Shown: positions 45,300 through 54,521, counted from the first letter of the stretch. The stretch: 64,000 bases of DNA from an uncultured Prevotellaceae bacterium (GCA_946185285.1 CAMHIS010000004.1:1-64000); one strand, 5' to 3'. Made by a program: numbers and translations. Notes: generated by a model not told the origin, from the sequence alone.

Positions 45300-47972
45300 T
45301 CAGCTTCGGCTAATCTGTAATCCTGTCTTCGACAGGGTCATATCGACAAAGCGGGCATTGGCATTGGGACGGTTGGCCTGCAGAATGGTCTTGATGCGGG
45401 CAGCAGCCTCGGGGTCCTTGGCCACCATATAGAGATAGCCACCACCGCCGGCCCCCGGCAGTTTGTAGCCCAAACAGAGGTCATCGACAAGGACGGTCAG
45501 CGCCGCCACTTCCGGCGGGTTCGTGCCGCTGTCGAGAAGCTGGTTCTGCTGCCACGTCTTGCGGACGATGCGGCCCATCGTCGGGAAGTCCTGCCGTTGG
45601 ATGGCCTCGTACATGTCCATCGTGTGCTGCTTCATCTGGCGCAGCAGGAGCAGCTGATTGTGCTCGTTGAGGAACATCCGGCGCACTATCTCGGCCAGGA
45701 TTTTCTTGGCCGTGCGGGTAATGCCCGTATAATATAATAGGTGGCACTGCTGGTACTCGGGTTGCGTATAGAGACCGTCGGGAAGCCAGCGCACCGAGGG
45801 GTTCTGGTCAAAGCCGCTGGTGGTCTGCAGCAGTTTGACGCCGCCAAGAACGCCGCCGAACTGGTCCTGCCAGCCGCCGCCAGTGGTGAGCATCTGCTCC
45901 AAGACAAGCGTACGGTGGCCTATCTCATTCTTATCCCAGCCTAACTGGCAGAAGTCGTTGAGGGCACCGAGGACGGTGGCTGCAAGGATGCTCGACGTGC
46001 CGAGGCCGCTGCCTGCGGGGACGGCTGAGAGAAGGGTCAGCTCGATGCCGCAGCCGAAGGCTTCGAGCTGGGAGCGGAGCGAGGAGGGCTGCGGCACCGC
46101 CGCAGCACAGCCGACAGCAACAGGACTGCCGAAGCCGGCGAGCGTCAGGGCGGCCTTGGGGATTGAGAAGGGCGAGCCCACTTTCCTATAGTCGGAGAGC
46201 TGCTCGTTGGTCTCCACGACTTCGGTGGCTCCGAGGTCGATGCTACGAAGGACGATGTGCGGCTCGCGGCAGGGTTTTACGTAGCACTGCAGCGGCGGCT
46301 GGCCGTTCAGTTCGATGGCGACGTTGACGACATTGCCGCCCTCCATCAGACAATAGGGCGGCGTGTCGGTCCATCCGCCGGCGATGTCGATGCGCACAGG
46401 GGAGCGCGCCCAGACGATCTGGTCGGGGAAAGCCTCACCCCCGCCCCCTCTCCAATGGGAGAGGGGAGTAAAATGCTTAACGGCAGTATCAGCAGCAGAG
46501 TAATCACTCCCCTCTCCCCTTGGAGAGGGGCTGGGGGTGAGGCTTTCCCGCAACAGCTCAAACGCCCGTTCGCTGTCACCACGGAACATAGCATCGTGGA
46601 TGCGTGTCATCAGCGGTGCGTCGGCGGGCAGGGGCGGTGGCAGGGGTATCTGTTCCTTACGGAACTGCTCGGCGGCATCGGCCAGGTCGAGCTGGTAGAA
46701 GACGGAGTGCCGCCAGTTTCGGGCCAGTGCCGGCCAGTTCTCGCGCTGGTAGTCGCGCCGCTGTTGGAACAGGCGGTGCAGGTTGGCACGCTCGGCCAGG
46801 GCGTTGCTATCCACCGGGGCGTCTATATGGTAGCGGCGCACCTCGTAGTCGCTTTCGCCTACGGGTACGACGTCTATGCACTCGCCAGGCTCGAGCGTGA
46901 CATCCCAGTCGTTGCGGGGCACGCCGGTGATGACGTGGTCGCGGGTGAGATGCCAACTCTTGGGTACGTGTGAGTTCTCTATCCAGATATTGGTGTTCTC
47001 CTCGGTGAACGTCACCTCAGTCACGGCGTTCTGCACAAAGATGTTGGGATGCGGCTTGCGGTCGAGGTGCATGATCTGGCGTTGGTCGCTGACCAGGCCC
47101 TGCAGGGCGAGCGTTGACGAAATCATCTCGCGCGACGTGCCAAAATGATAGAACTCGCCGCCCGTCAACGGCAGGATGGCCACGCTCAAGGAGCGCAGCT
47201 CCGCATCATCAATCGTCGGGTCAGTACCAAGCGAGCAACCAAACTCACCGTACAAATCGTATGGAGTAACCACTCCCCTCCCTTTAGGGAGGGGCTGGGG
47301 GTGGGTCTGCTGGGTCTTTTCCATCAGCACCCTCACCGCCCGGTCGCTCAACAGCCACACGCCGACATCGGTCAGGTAATAATGGTCTTTCTGCAACTCC
47401 TTCAGCGTCTGCACCGACGGTTTCTGCAGCATCTGCTTCAGCACGGTCGGCGTGTTACGGCTACTGACGAAAACACCGTGATGGGAGGCAGTCGAGGCAG
47501 GAAGCCACAGGCCATAGCACACCACGTCGGCATCGGGGATGGTCGGCAGGGGCTGCGTGGCGCGCACACAGACGTCACCGCTGACCACCATCGTATGGAT
47601 GGTATCGGGCGCCATCGCCATCATCTGCCGATAGAGGGGCAGCTGCAAGTCCATCAGCGTCTGAGACAACCGCTGGCCGCGCTCCCAGCGCAATACAGGG
47701 ACGGGCATCAGAATCTTTCCGCTGACGGCATACGACGGGAGCCGACGGCTCTGTCCGCCGGCGTGAACCAGGATGCGCTTGTCCTGTGCCAGCCAGCCGT
47801 CAAAATCCGACTGGGAGCCACAGGCCTGCTGCAGGAGCCACGCCGTGCCGCCACCACTGCCGAGGCGGTGACCGACGGGGTCGCAGGTGCAGAAAAACTC
47901 GTCGCGGCTCAGGCCGGTAATATCGTGAAAGCAGCCCACCACATTGGGGGGCAATGACAACAGAACCTCCAT
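45300..47972 (-). CDS. fkp: Bifunctional fucokinase/GDP-fucose pyrophosphorylase Fkp
   Basis: An 890-residue enzyme converting L-fucose to GDP-fucose by salvage, supplying fucosylated surface glycans. The N-terminal pyrophosphorylase half shows GSGGGTAWLLQQ and ILVHAGGQSRRLPSYAVSGK. The C-terminal GHMP-kinase half shows GSGLGTSSILAATVLGAL and PGAGGGGYLYMV. Two stretches are foreign to the family: about residues 222-236 (HPQPLPKGRGV) and about 474-515 (LTPSPSPRGEGS then FTPLSHWRGGGGEAF). Both are encoded by G/C-rich palindromic repeat DNA and read in frame at places where loops are likely. The enzyme otherwise looks intact. It starts 5 bp after the YfhO gene stop. Confidence 0.9.
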   Translation of the reverse strand: MEVLLSLPPNVVGCFHDITGLSRDEFFCTCDPVGHRLGSGGGTAWLLQQACGSQSDFDGWLAQDKRILVHAGGQSRRLPSYAVSGKILMPVPVLRWERGQRLSQTLMDLQLPLYRQMMAMAPDTIHTMVVSGDVCVRATQPLPTIPDADVVCYGLWLPASTASHHGVFVSSRNTPTVLKQMLQKPSVQTLKELQKDHYYLTDVGVWLLSDRAVRVLMEKTQQTHPQPLPKGRGVVTPYDLYGEFGCSLGTDPTIDDAELRSLSVAILPLTGGEFYHFGTSREMISSTLALQGLVSDQRQIMHLDRKPHPNIFVQNAVTEVTFTEENTNIWIENSHVPKSWHLTRDHVITGVPRNDWDVTLEPGECIDVVPVGESDYEVRRYHIDAPVDSNALAERANLHRLFQQRRDYQRENWPALARNWRHSVFYQLDLADAAEQFRKEQIPLPPPLPADAPLMTRIHDAMFRGDSERAFELLRESLTPSPSPRGEGSDYSAADTAVKHFTPLSHWRGGGGEAFPDQIVWARSPVRIDIAGGWTDTPPYCLMEGGNVVNVAIELNGQPPLQCYVKPCREPHIVLRSIDLGATEVVETNEQLSDYRKVGSPFSIPKAALTLAGFGSPVAVGCAAAVPQPSSLRSQLEAFGCGIELTLLSAVPAGSGLGTSSILAATVLGALNDFCQLGWDKNEIGHRTLVLEQMLTTGGGWQDQFGGVLGGVKLLQTTSGFDQNPSVRWLPDGLYTQPEYQQCHLLYYTGITRTAKKILAEIVRRMFLNEHNQLLLLRQMKQHTMDMYEAIQRQDFPTMGRIVRKTWQQNQLLDSGTNPPEVAALTVLVDDLCLGYKLPGAGGGGYLYMVAKDPEAAARIKTILQANRPNANARFVDMTLSKTGLQISRS
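46426..46549. repeat. Inverted-repeat element inside fkp
   Basis: Arms of about 43 bp, 46426-46469 and 46506-46549, are imperfect reverse complements (outer part GGGAAAGCCTCACCCC). Each contains its own hairpin of CCCCTCTCC/GGAGAGGGG type. It encodes about 41 residues in frame within Fkp. The arms resemble those of the kduI-exuT element. Confidence 0.85.
47271..47306. repeat. Single G/C-rich hairpin repeat inside fkp
   Basis: CCCCTCCC pairs with GGGAGGGG around 47275-47294, followed by CTGGGGGTGGG. It is a half-size relative of the element at 46426-46549, again read in frame (PQPLPKGRG). Confidence 0.75.
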
Positions 47973-47977
47973 GACGA

Positions 47978-50476
47978 CTACTGTGCAGACTTCATCTTGC
48001 GGTATGAGAGGAACAGTGCCAACAGAATGAGCAACAGAAGTACGCCTAAAGAAGCGTAAGCTACGGTCTCGGTGACATCAAGCGACCTGGGGAAGAACGA
48101 CAGCACAACCTTATGCTGTCCGGGGCTGACGGTGAGGGCGCGCAGCACGTAGTTGACACGACCAAGCTCAACAGGCTGGTCGTCGACAGTGGCCGTCCAG
48201 CCGGGATAGTAGATTTCCGAGAACACCACTACCCCACCCCGTGCCGACTTCACGTCGTAGGTCAGCTGGTTGGGCTCATAGGCTGTCAGGGTGACCACGG
48301 CGACCGAGTCGGCAGCCTGCTCAGCCGAGACCTTCAGTTGTTCGCGGAACTTGGCATCGGCAACGGCCTCGTGGCGAAGATCGAGCTTGCCGAGGGCGTC
48401 GAGCTCCTGGTTGGCATTGTCGACGAACTTCACCGAGTTGACAAACCAGGCATTGCCATAGGTGTAGGGGTTCTGTAGGGGCACGGTCTTACCGTCCTGC
48501 AGCGGCAGGATGAAGTACTTGGTGTTGAGCATGTTGAGCACGGGATAGACGGAGTCGCCCTTCACCAGCGTCATGTCGCCGGCAGCCTCAGCCACGGCGG
48601 CAAAGGTCTGCTGCATCTCGGGCGAGATGTACGCCTCGATCAGCTCCTGATAGCGGCGCAGCTTGGCGGCGTGGTAGCCACCGATAGACTTATGGTAGTA
48701 GGATGTCTCGTTCTCGTTGAACGTGTTCGAGGCGAGGTTCAGCACGCGGTAGTCGAGCGACTTGTCGGCGAGGATCATCTCGTCGGTCTCAGTTTTGGGC
48801 TGCGCCTGCTCGCGCTCATACTTGGGCACGAACATCGCGTCGTTCAGGTAGCGCTTGTTCACCGTCCAGAGGTCGATGAGACAGAGTGCCAGGAGCAGGC
48901 CGGCCAGGGTAACAGCCTTCAGCTTGCGTGCCATGAAGAGCACCAGACAGACGGTGCCGATAAGGATAATAATGAACGAGCGCATGGCATCGCTGGTAAA
49001 CATGGCACGGCGCATCTCCGACAGATTGGCCAACAGCGGGTTGAGCTGGTCGGCAGGGAACTGCGACAGGGCCTGCATCTCGCTGGAGGAGACGTAATTA
49101 CCAAAGAACACGTCGGGCATCGCCCAGAACAGCAGGGCCACGCAGCCCGTGAGGGCGAACGAGGCGACAACGGCCTTACGCAACTTATCAGTTTTCACTT
49201 CCCCGCTCACCACTTCCTTCAGTGCCAGCATGGCCAACAGGGGAATGGTAAACTCGGCGATGACGAGGATGGAGGCCACGGTTCGGAACTTGGCGTACAT
49301 CGGCATATAGTCGATAAACAGGTCGGTCAGCCCCATGAAGTTCTTACCCCACGACAGCATGATGCTCAGCACCGTTGCCGCCAGGAGTGCCCACTTCATC
49401 GGACCTTTGACGATGAACAGGCCCAGCACGAAGAGGAAGAGCACGAAGGCACCGACGTAGACGGGCCCCGACGTGCCAGGCTGCTCGCCCCAATACTGTC
49501 CTAACTGTTGGTAGATGCCGATGTAGTTGTTGTCGGCGTGCTCCATCGCCGTCTTGTTCATCGCCAGCGGCTGCGAGGCACCGCCCTTCACGTTGGGCAC
49601 GAGGAGTGTCCACGTCTCGCCGATGCCATACGACCACTGGGTGATATAGTCGCGCTCCAGTCCGCTCGAGGTCTGGTTGGCGGTGTTCTCCTTCACCAGC
49701 TCACTCTTGCCGCGCATCGACTCTTTCTGGTATTGCCACGTATGGTAGAGGTTCGAGATATTGACCAACACGCCCACCAGACCGCCTACTATGCAGACGG
49801 CCGTAGCCTTCAGGAAGCGAGCCATCTGCTTCTGGCGGATGGCCTCGACCAGGTAGGCCAGTATCATAAAGAAGATGACAAACAGATAGTAGTACGTCAT
49901 CTGCACGTGGTTGGCCTTCACCTCGAAGGCCGCGAAAAGCGCCGTCACAACAAGTCCCCATAGGTACTTGCCGCGATAGGCCAGCACGATGCCCGCTATC
50001 AGCGGCGGCAGGTAGGCCAGGGCCCACACCTTCCAGATGTGGCCGGCGGCGATGATAATCAGGAAATAGGTGCTGAAGGCCCACATCACCGAGCCTAACG
50101 CCGCCAGATACCAGCGGAAATCGAAGGCCCGCAACAGGAGGTAGAAGCCTAAGAGGTAGACGAAGACATACCAGACATTCTCGGGCAGCCACAGGTGGTA
50201 GGCATCGATGGCCTTGTTCAGCAGATTGGAGCTGTCGTACGACGGTGCCGACTGGTAGGTGGGCATGCCGCTGAACAGGGCGTTGGTCCAGCGGGTAGCC
50301 TTGCCCGTACGCTGATAATACTCACCCTGCTCCTGTCCGGCTCCAACACTGGCAGAGGAATCGTGGCGATAGAGGATGCGCCCCTCCGTATCGGCAGGGA
50401 AGAAATAGGCAAAGGCCAGAACGGCGAACAATAACACGACCAAAATGTCGGGCACGAATTTCTTGAATTTAGTCAT
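47978..50476 (-). CDS. YfhO family integral membrane protein
   Basis: About 832 residues, with many hydrophobic segments in the first 540 residues, a soluble stretch and a last membrane helix (LGVLLLLILLALFLS). The start MTKFKKFVPDILVVLLFAVL is 23 nt after the likely transcription start; MQVMTKF at 50485 is an alternative. YfhO proteins resemble GT-C glycosyltransferases involved in cell-surface glycosylation, and the exact reaction is not known. The gene stands just upstream of fkp on the same strand, which fits a link to sugar transfer. It shares a perfectly palindromic promoter region with luxS. Confidence 0.8.
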   Translation of the reverse strand: MTKFKKFVPDILVVLLFAVLAFAYFFPADTEGRILYRHDSSASVGAGQEQGEYYQRTGKATRWTNALFSGMPTYQSAPSYDSSNLLNKAIDAYHLWLPENVWYVFVYLLGFYLLLRAFDFRWYLAALGSVMWAFSTYFLIIIAAGHIWKVWALAYLPPLIAGIVLAYRGKYLWGLVVTALFAAFEVKANHVQMTYYYLFVIFFMILAYLVEAIRQKQMARFLKATAVCIVGGLVGVLVNISNLYHTWQYQKESMRGKSELVKENTANQTSSGLERDYITQWSYGIGETWTLLVPNVKGGASQPLAMNKTAMEHADNNYIGIYQQLGQYWGEQPGTSGPVYVGAFVLFLFVLGLFIVKGPMKWALLAATVLSIMLSWGKNFMGLTDLFIDYMPMYAKFRTVASILVIAEFTIPLLAMLALKEVVSGEVKTDKLRKAVVASFALTGCVALLFWAMPDVFFGNYVSSSEMQALSQFPADQLNPLLANLSEMRRAMFTSDAMRSFIIILIGTVCLVLFMARKLKAVTLAGLLLALCLIDLWTVNKRYLNDAMFVPKYEREQAQPKTETDEMILADKSLDYRVLNLASNTFNENETSYYHKSIGGYHAAKLRRYQELIEAYISPEMQQTFAAVAEAAGDMTLVKGDSVYPVLNMLNTKYFILPLQDGKTVPLQNPYTYGNAWFVNSVKFVDNANQELDALGKLDLRHEAVADAKFREQLKVSAEQAADSVAVVTLTAYEPNQLTYDVKSARGGVVVFSEIYYPGWTATVDDQPVELGRVNYVLRALTVSPGQHKVVLSFFPRSLDVTETVAYASLGVLLLLILLALFLSYRKMKSAQ

Positions 50477-50491
50477 AACTTGCATGTTTTT

Positions 50492-50548
50492 TATGTTTTT
50501 GCGTGCAAAGGTACGAAAAAAAATCGTACCTTTGCACGCAAAAACATA
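50492..50548. promoter_or_regulatory. Palindromic bidirectional promoter (YfhO gene / luxS)
   Basis: A perfect inverted repeat with 25-bp arms (50492-50516 and 50524-50548) separated by A7. Each arm carries a -7 box on its outgoing strand: minus TACCTTTG at 50506-50513, plus TACCTTTG at 50527-50534. The inner part reads GCGTGCAAAGGTACGA. The two genes could thus be transcribed symmetrically, and the transcripts may start with hairpin-forming sequence. Confidence 0.8.
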
Positions 50549-50584
50549 GAAAAAATCGGATTTACACCCTGAACAAGCTGAATT

Positions 50585-51079
50585 ATGGAAGTCATACAAA
50601 GTTTCACCATCGACCACACCCGTCTGAAGCCGGGCATTTACGTCTCACGTGAGGACAAGGGTTTTACCACGTTCGACCTGCGCATCACCGAACCCAACAA
50701 GGAGCCTGCCGTGGCACCAGCTGCCATGCACAGTCTGGAGCACTTGATGGCTACGTGGTTCCGCAACTCCGAAGTCAAGGAAGACGTAGTATACGTAGGT
50801 CCCATGGGCTGCCTGACAGGTATGTACATCATCATGACAGGCTCTTATACCGTTGAGGGCATGCGCCAGCTGACCATTGAATGCTTAGAGTGGATTCTCA
50901 CGCAGACGGAGGTGCCTGCCACGGAGCCGCAGACCTGCGGCAACTACCTGCTCCACGACCTGCCAATGTGCCAGTGGGAGAGCCGCCGCTATCTCGACCG
51001 CCTGCTGCACGACTTCCACTCGGAGTACACCCGTCTGCAGGTCACCCTCAGCGACGGCCGCCAGTTTGCCGACGCATAA
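50585..51079 (+). CDS. luxS: S-ribosylhomocysteine lyase LuxS
   Basis: A 164-residue LuxS: it cleaves S-ribosylhomocysteine to homocysteine and DPD, the precursor of AI-2, in the activated methyl cycle. Metal ligands are in HSLEH (H49, E52, H53) and C118 (QTCGNYLLHDL). The catalytic Cys is C76 in GPMGCLTGMY. The length is normal. It is transcribed from the palindromic promoter shared with the YfhO gene. Its 3' end overlaps, on the opposite strand, a relic of a secreted-protein tail. Confidence 0.97.
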   Translation: MEVIQSFTIDHTRLKPGIYVSREDKGFTTFDLRITEPNKEPAVAPAAMHSLEHLMATWFRNSEVKEDVVYVGPMGCLTGMYIIMTGSYTVEGMRQLTIECLEWILTQTEVPATEPQTCGNYLLHDLPMCQWESRRYLDRLLHDFHSEYTRLQVTLSDGRQFADA

Positions 51080-51233
51080 CCACGCGGCCGTTCTCGATGT
51101 AGAGTCCCTTAGCGGGCGGTGTCTGCAGACGCTGGCCGTTCAGGTTGTCGAACTTGATTATTGCCACCTGCTTCATCAGTCCGATAAAGGTTCGCTCGTC
51201 GCAGAACTCGGGGAATTCTGCCGGCAAAAGCCG
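51075..51233 (-). pseudogene. C-terminal relic of a secreted protein
   Basis: The minus strand reads MKQVAIIKFDNLNGQRLQTP followed by AKGLYIENGRVVM, the typical C-terminal tail of Prevotella secreted proteins with a short sorting motif. An in-frame TAG lies upstream at 51234-51236, and the frame runs on into luxS antisense without its own stop. It is a leftover, cut on both sides. Confidence 0.6.
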
Positions 51234-51246
51234 CTATATATAGTAT

Positions 51247-51651
51247 AAGCCAGAAAGAACCCGCACTTCTGACACTTAACCTCAGTATCAGCAGGTTAGA
51301 ACCACCTGAACCTGCACATAACCAACACCTGGACCTACACCTGATGAAGAGCGACGAATTGTGCGCAGAAAATCGGCATTTTACACGCAAAATGGCGGTT
51401 TATGCGCAATAAGAATAACGGGGTATGCACAAAAAGCAGCGGTTTATAATTATTCCACGGCGTGGAATGTTTGTTCCACGCCGTGGAAACAGGCTTTTGA
51501 AGCCGCCAAACGACATGAGTTGAGCCGTCAAACTCAGGTGCAGGTTCAGGTGTTGGTTAAGTGCTGGCTCCAAAAGAAACCATGCTCTGTAACCAGCAGT
51601 AAATCAGCCAGCTAAGCACTAAGTGACAGAAGTGCGGGGTCTTTCTGTCTT
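51247..51651. repeat. Palindromic element with a TGTTTG centre (element B)
   Basis: Nested inverted repeats in the luxS-typA gap. Outer arms: 51247-51276 and 51621-51651 (GCACTTCTGACACTTA and partner). Inner arms of 24 bp: 51320-51343 and 51535-51558, 22 of 24 matching (AACCAACACCTGGACCT...). Centre: TTCCACGGCGTGGAA (51453-51467), TGTTTG, TTCCACGCCGTGGAA (51474-51488). Between the left arm and the centre are four imperfect units of about 20 bp (TGCGCA... to ...GGTTTA, 51360-51450). No gene is present. It overlaps the typA stop codon. Confidence 0.7.
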
Positions 51652-53564
51652 TACTTTACCCTAATACCCGCCTTCTTGCGCTGATCGTGGTCAAGGATAA
51701 TCTTGCGCATACGCATGGACTGCGGCGTCACCTCCACCATCTCGTCTTCCTTGATATACTCCAAGCACTCTTCCAACGACATGACCATCTTGGGGATGAT
51801 GCGCGCCTTGTCGTCGGTACCCGAGGCACGGACGTTTGTCAGCTGCTTTGCCTTGCAGACATTGATGACGAGGTCATTGTCGTGGACGTGCTCGCCGACG
51901 ACCTGACCGAAGTAGACTTCCTCGCCCGGGTCGATGAAGAACTTGCCTCGGTCCTGCAGCTTGTCGATGGCGTAGGCGTAGGCGGTACCCGTCTCGAGGG
52001 CAATCATCGAACCGTTGACGCGGCGCTCAATCTCACCCTTGTAAGGCTGGTACTCCTTGAAGCGGTGGGCCATGATGGCCTCGCCCTGGCTGGCCGTCAG
52101 CACGTTGGTGCGCAGGCCGATGATGCCGCGCGAGGGAATGTCGAACTCAATATTGGTGCGCTCGCCCTGCGACTCCATCGATGTCATCTCGCCCTTGCGG
52201 CGCGTCACCATGTCAATCATCTTCGAGGCAAACTCCTCGGGCACGTTGATGGTGAGCTCTTCGATTGGCTCGCACTTGATCAATTGAGAATTGAGAGTTG
52301 AGGATTGAGAATTATGATTACCTGCTTCAGCAGTGTTTCCGCCCTTGGAGTTATCATAATTCTCCATTTTCAATTCTCCATTCTCCATTCGTCCGTAACG
52401 GTAGATGACTTGTGGCTGGCCAACCTGCAGCTCGTAGCCCTCGCGGCGCATGGTCTCGATTAGCACGCTGAGGTGGAGCACGCCACGGCCGGAGACCACC
52501 CACTTGTCGGTGGAGTTCTCAAACTGCTCAACGCGCAGGGCGAGATTCTTCTCGAGCTCGCGCTCCAGGCGGTCGTTGATGTGGCGCGAGGTGACGAACT
52601 TACCCTCGCGGCCGAAGAACGGCGAGTCGTTGATGGTGAAGAGCATCGACATGGTGGGCTCGTCAATGGCGATGGGCGGCAGCGGCTCCGGGTTCTCCAG
52701 GTCGCAGATGGTGTCGCCAATCTCGAACTTCTCCAAGCCGATGACGGCGCAGATGTCGCCGCAGTCAACCTTGTCGGTGCGCGAGTGACCCATGCCGTCG
52801 AAAGTGTGTAACTCCTTGATCTTGGTTTTCTCCAACGAGCCGTCGCGGTGGGCAATGGTTATCTGCTGACCGTCGCGGAGCGAGCCACGATGGACGCGGC
52901 CCACGGCGATGCGGCCTGTGTACGAGCTATAGTCGAGCGAAGTGATGAGCATCTGGGGCGTACCTTCCAACTGCTTCGGGGCGGGAATCACCTCGATGAT
53001 CTTGTCTAATAAATAGGTGATGTCGGTGGTGGGCTTGTTGTAGTCCTCGCCCATCCAGCCGTTCTTGGCCGAACCGTAGACGACGGGGAAGTCGAGCTGG
53101 TCCTCGGTGGCATTCAACGAGAACATCAGGTCGAACACCATCTCGTAGACCTCCTCAGGGCGGCAGTTGGGCTTGTCGACCTTGTTCACCACGACGATGG
53201 GCTTCAGGCCAATCTGCAGGGCCTTTTGCAGCACGAAGCGCGTCTGCGGCATCGGACCCTCGAAGGCGTCGACCAACAGCAGACAGCCGTCGGCCATGTT
53301 GAGCACGCGCTCCACCTCGCCGCCGAAGTCGGAGTGTCCCGGGGTGTCGATGATATTTATTTTCGTGCCTTTCCAGTTGATACTTACATTTTTCGAGAGA
53401 ATGGTAATGCCACGCTCGCGTTCCAAATCATTAGCATCCAACACCTGACTCGAGAGATTCTGTCCCTCACGGAACAGATTGCCAGCCAACATCATCTTGT
53501 CCACAAGCGTCGTTTTGCCGTGGTCTACATGTGCGATAATCGCTATATTCCTAATATCCTGCAT
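51651..53564 (-). CDS. typA: Translational GTPase TypA/BipA
   Basis: A 637-residue ribosome-associated GTPase of the elongation factor family. G1 is [15 protein letters not shown]3 [13 protein letters not shown]4 [10 protein letters not shown]; the C-terminal region has [14 protein letters not shown] and [14 protein letters not shown]. Usual length is about 600; the excess is an insert at residues about 392-428 ([28 protein letters not shown]) encoded by an inverted-repeat element read in frame just before the EF-G domain V-like region. Catalytic motifs are intact. It has its own promoter (TACCTTTG at 53589-53596) and lies on the opposite strand to luxS, converging with it. Confidence 0.95.
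   Translation of the reverse strand: MQDIRNIAIIAHVDHGKTTLVDKMMLAGNLFREGQNLSSQVLDANDLERERGITILSKNVSINWKGTKINIIDTPGHSDFGGEVERVLNMADGCLLLVDAFEGPMPQTRFVLQKALQIGLKPIVVVNKVDKPNCRPEEVYEMVFDLMFSLNATEDQLDFPVVYGSAKNGWMGEDYNKPTTDITYLLDKIIEVIPAPKQLEGTPQMLITSLDYSSYTGRIAVGRVHRGSLRDGQQITIAHRDGSLEKTKIKELHTFDGMGHSRTDKVDCGDICAVIGLEKFEIGDTICDLENPEPLPPIAIDEPTMSMLFTINDSPFFGREGKFVTSRHINDRLERELEKNLALRVEQFENSTDKWVVSGRGVLHLSVLIETMRREGYELQVGQPQVIYRYGRMENGELKMENYDNSKGGNTAEAGNHNSQSSTLNSQLIKCEPIEELTINVPEEFASKMIDMVTRRKGEMTSMESQGERTNIEFDIPSRGIIGLRTNVLTASQGEAIMAHRFKEYQPYKGEIERRVNGSMIALETGTAYAYAIDKLQDRGKFFIDPGEEVYFGQVVGEHVHDNDLVINVCKAKQLTNVRASGTDDKARIIPKMVMSLEECLEYIKEDEMVEVTPQSMRMRKIILDHDQRKKAGIRVK
52280..52390. repeat. Inverted-repeat element inside typA
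   Basis: The left arm of about 37 bp (52280-52318, TTGAGAATTGAGAGTTGAGG) is mirrored by the right arm (52351-52390, ending TTCTCCATTC). Both end in GAGAATTATGAT toward the centre. It encodes the 37-residue insert in TypA. Confidence 0.8.
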
Positions 53565-53588
53565 AAGTCACTTTCTTAAAATCGGCTG

Positions 53589-53630
53589 CAAAGGTACGAA
53601 AAAAAAGCGTAAACCAAGTGGTTCACGCTT
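53589..53630 (-). promoter_or_regulatory. typA promoter overlapping the upstream terminator
   Basis: On the minus strand the stem AAGCGT-AACCA/TGGTT-ACGCTT (53605-53630) followed by a T run ends transcription of the beta-barrel gene. The -7 box TACCTTTG (53589-53596) follows at once and starts typA, with a weak CTTG at 53615-53618 as upstream box. Confidence 0.7.
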
Positions 53631-53652
53631 AAAAAAGTACTAAATGCGTCGT

Positions 53653-54252
53653 TTAGAGCGGAATCTTATAGCCGAGGGTCAGCATGATGACGCTGTTCTT
53701 CATATCCTTGTCCAAGAGTTTGTTATCCTTATTGACCTTGGTCAGGCCCAGGTTGTAGCGGGCGTCGATGACGAAGTCAGAGAACTCGTACGACAGGCCG
53801 AGGGGAATCGACAGGTCGAAGGTTTTCAGTTCGTCCGTGCTGGTGTTCTCTTCCTTTTCTCCCAGTATGGTATACTTAGACTTATGAGAGAGCAGGAAAC
53901 CGGGCTGGATACCAGCCTTCACGGCCAGACCGGGAATGATGTAGTAATTGGCCAGGATGGGAACGTTCAGGTAGGTCAGCGTGGTGCTGGCATCCTCAAG
54001 GCCTATACTCTTGTCATCATCCATTTTGGCACCCTGCATGCTGACCAGCGCACCGATGGTTACTGCAAACGGGTCGGCCACCTGATAACCAAACTCGGCA
54101 CCACCGACGAAGCCAAACTTCATCTTAGCGTCGTCCTGACCGGTCAGGGTAGAAAGCATTCCACCGACCATCGGCTTGAGGAACATCTGCTGTGCATTGA
54201 CAGTCACCGTAGCCATCATGGCGGCTACAACCATCATCAAAATCTTTTTCAT
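53653..54252 (-). CDS. Outer-membrane beta-barrel protein (porin family)
   Basis: A 199-residue protein with a signal peptide MKKILMMVVAAMMATVTVNA followed by QQMFLKPMVGGMLS. The rest shows alternating hydrophobic strands and glycine turns (FGFVGGAEFGYQV, VKAGIQPGFLLS, YEFSDFVIDARYNLGL) and ends in VIMLTLGYKIPL, typical of small Bacteroidetes OmpA-like or PorT-like barrels. Function unknown. The start at 54252 is preferred over 54282, whose extra residues are very basic and lie near the promoter (TACTTTTG on the minus strand, 54299-54306). A terminator follows. Confidence 0.8.
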   Translation of the reverse strand: MKKILMMVVAAMMATVTVNAQQMFLKPMVGGMLSTLTGQDDAKMKFGFVGGAEFGYQVADPFAVTIGALVSMQGAKMDDDKSIGLEDASTTLTYLNVPILANYYIIPGLAVKAGIQPGFLLSHKSKYTILGEKEENTSTDELKTFDLSIPLGLSYEFSDFVIDARYNLGLTKVNKDNKLLDKDMKNSVIMLTLGYKIPL

Positions 54253-54422
54253 GTTGTTCTTTTTTTTAAGTTTGACATGCATTTTTTCTTTTGCGGCTCA
54301 AAAGTAGTACTTTAAATTGAGATAAGGCGAAAAACGAGACGTCCCATAGCTATAACTTAAACATTTTTAACGCTTTTGGCAAAAAGAGGGGCCAAATAGT
54401 TGGCTGAATCGCAAAAAAGTAG

Positions 54423-54521
54423 TACCTTTGCAGCCGCATTTGAAAGATGTGCCTGTCCTGATGATGTGGCGGGCGGCATCTGAACGATGTTTAGTATTAA
54501 CAAAAATCATCATTAAAAGTT
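54423..54521 (+). promoter_or_regulatory. rpsO promoter and leader
   Basis: GTTG (54399-54402), 20 nt, then TACCTTTG (54423-54430). The leader of about 85 nt before the ATG contains a weak hairpin (AGATG...CATCT, about 54446-54482). S15 is often autoregulated through its leader; whether this one is cannot be told. Confidence 0.5.
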
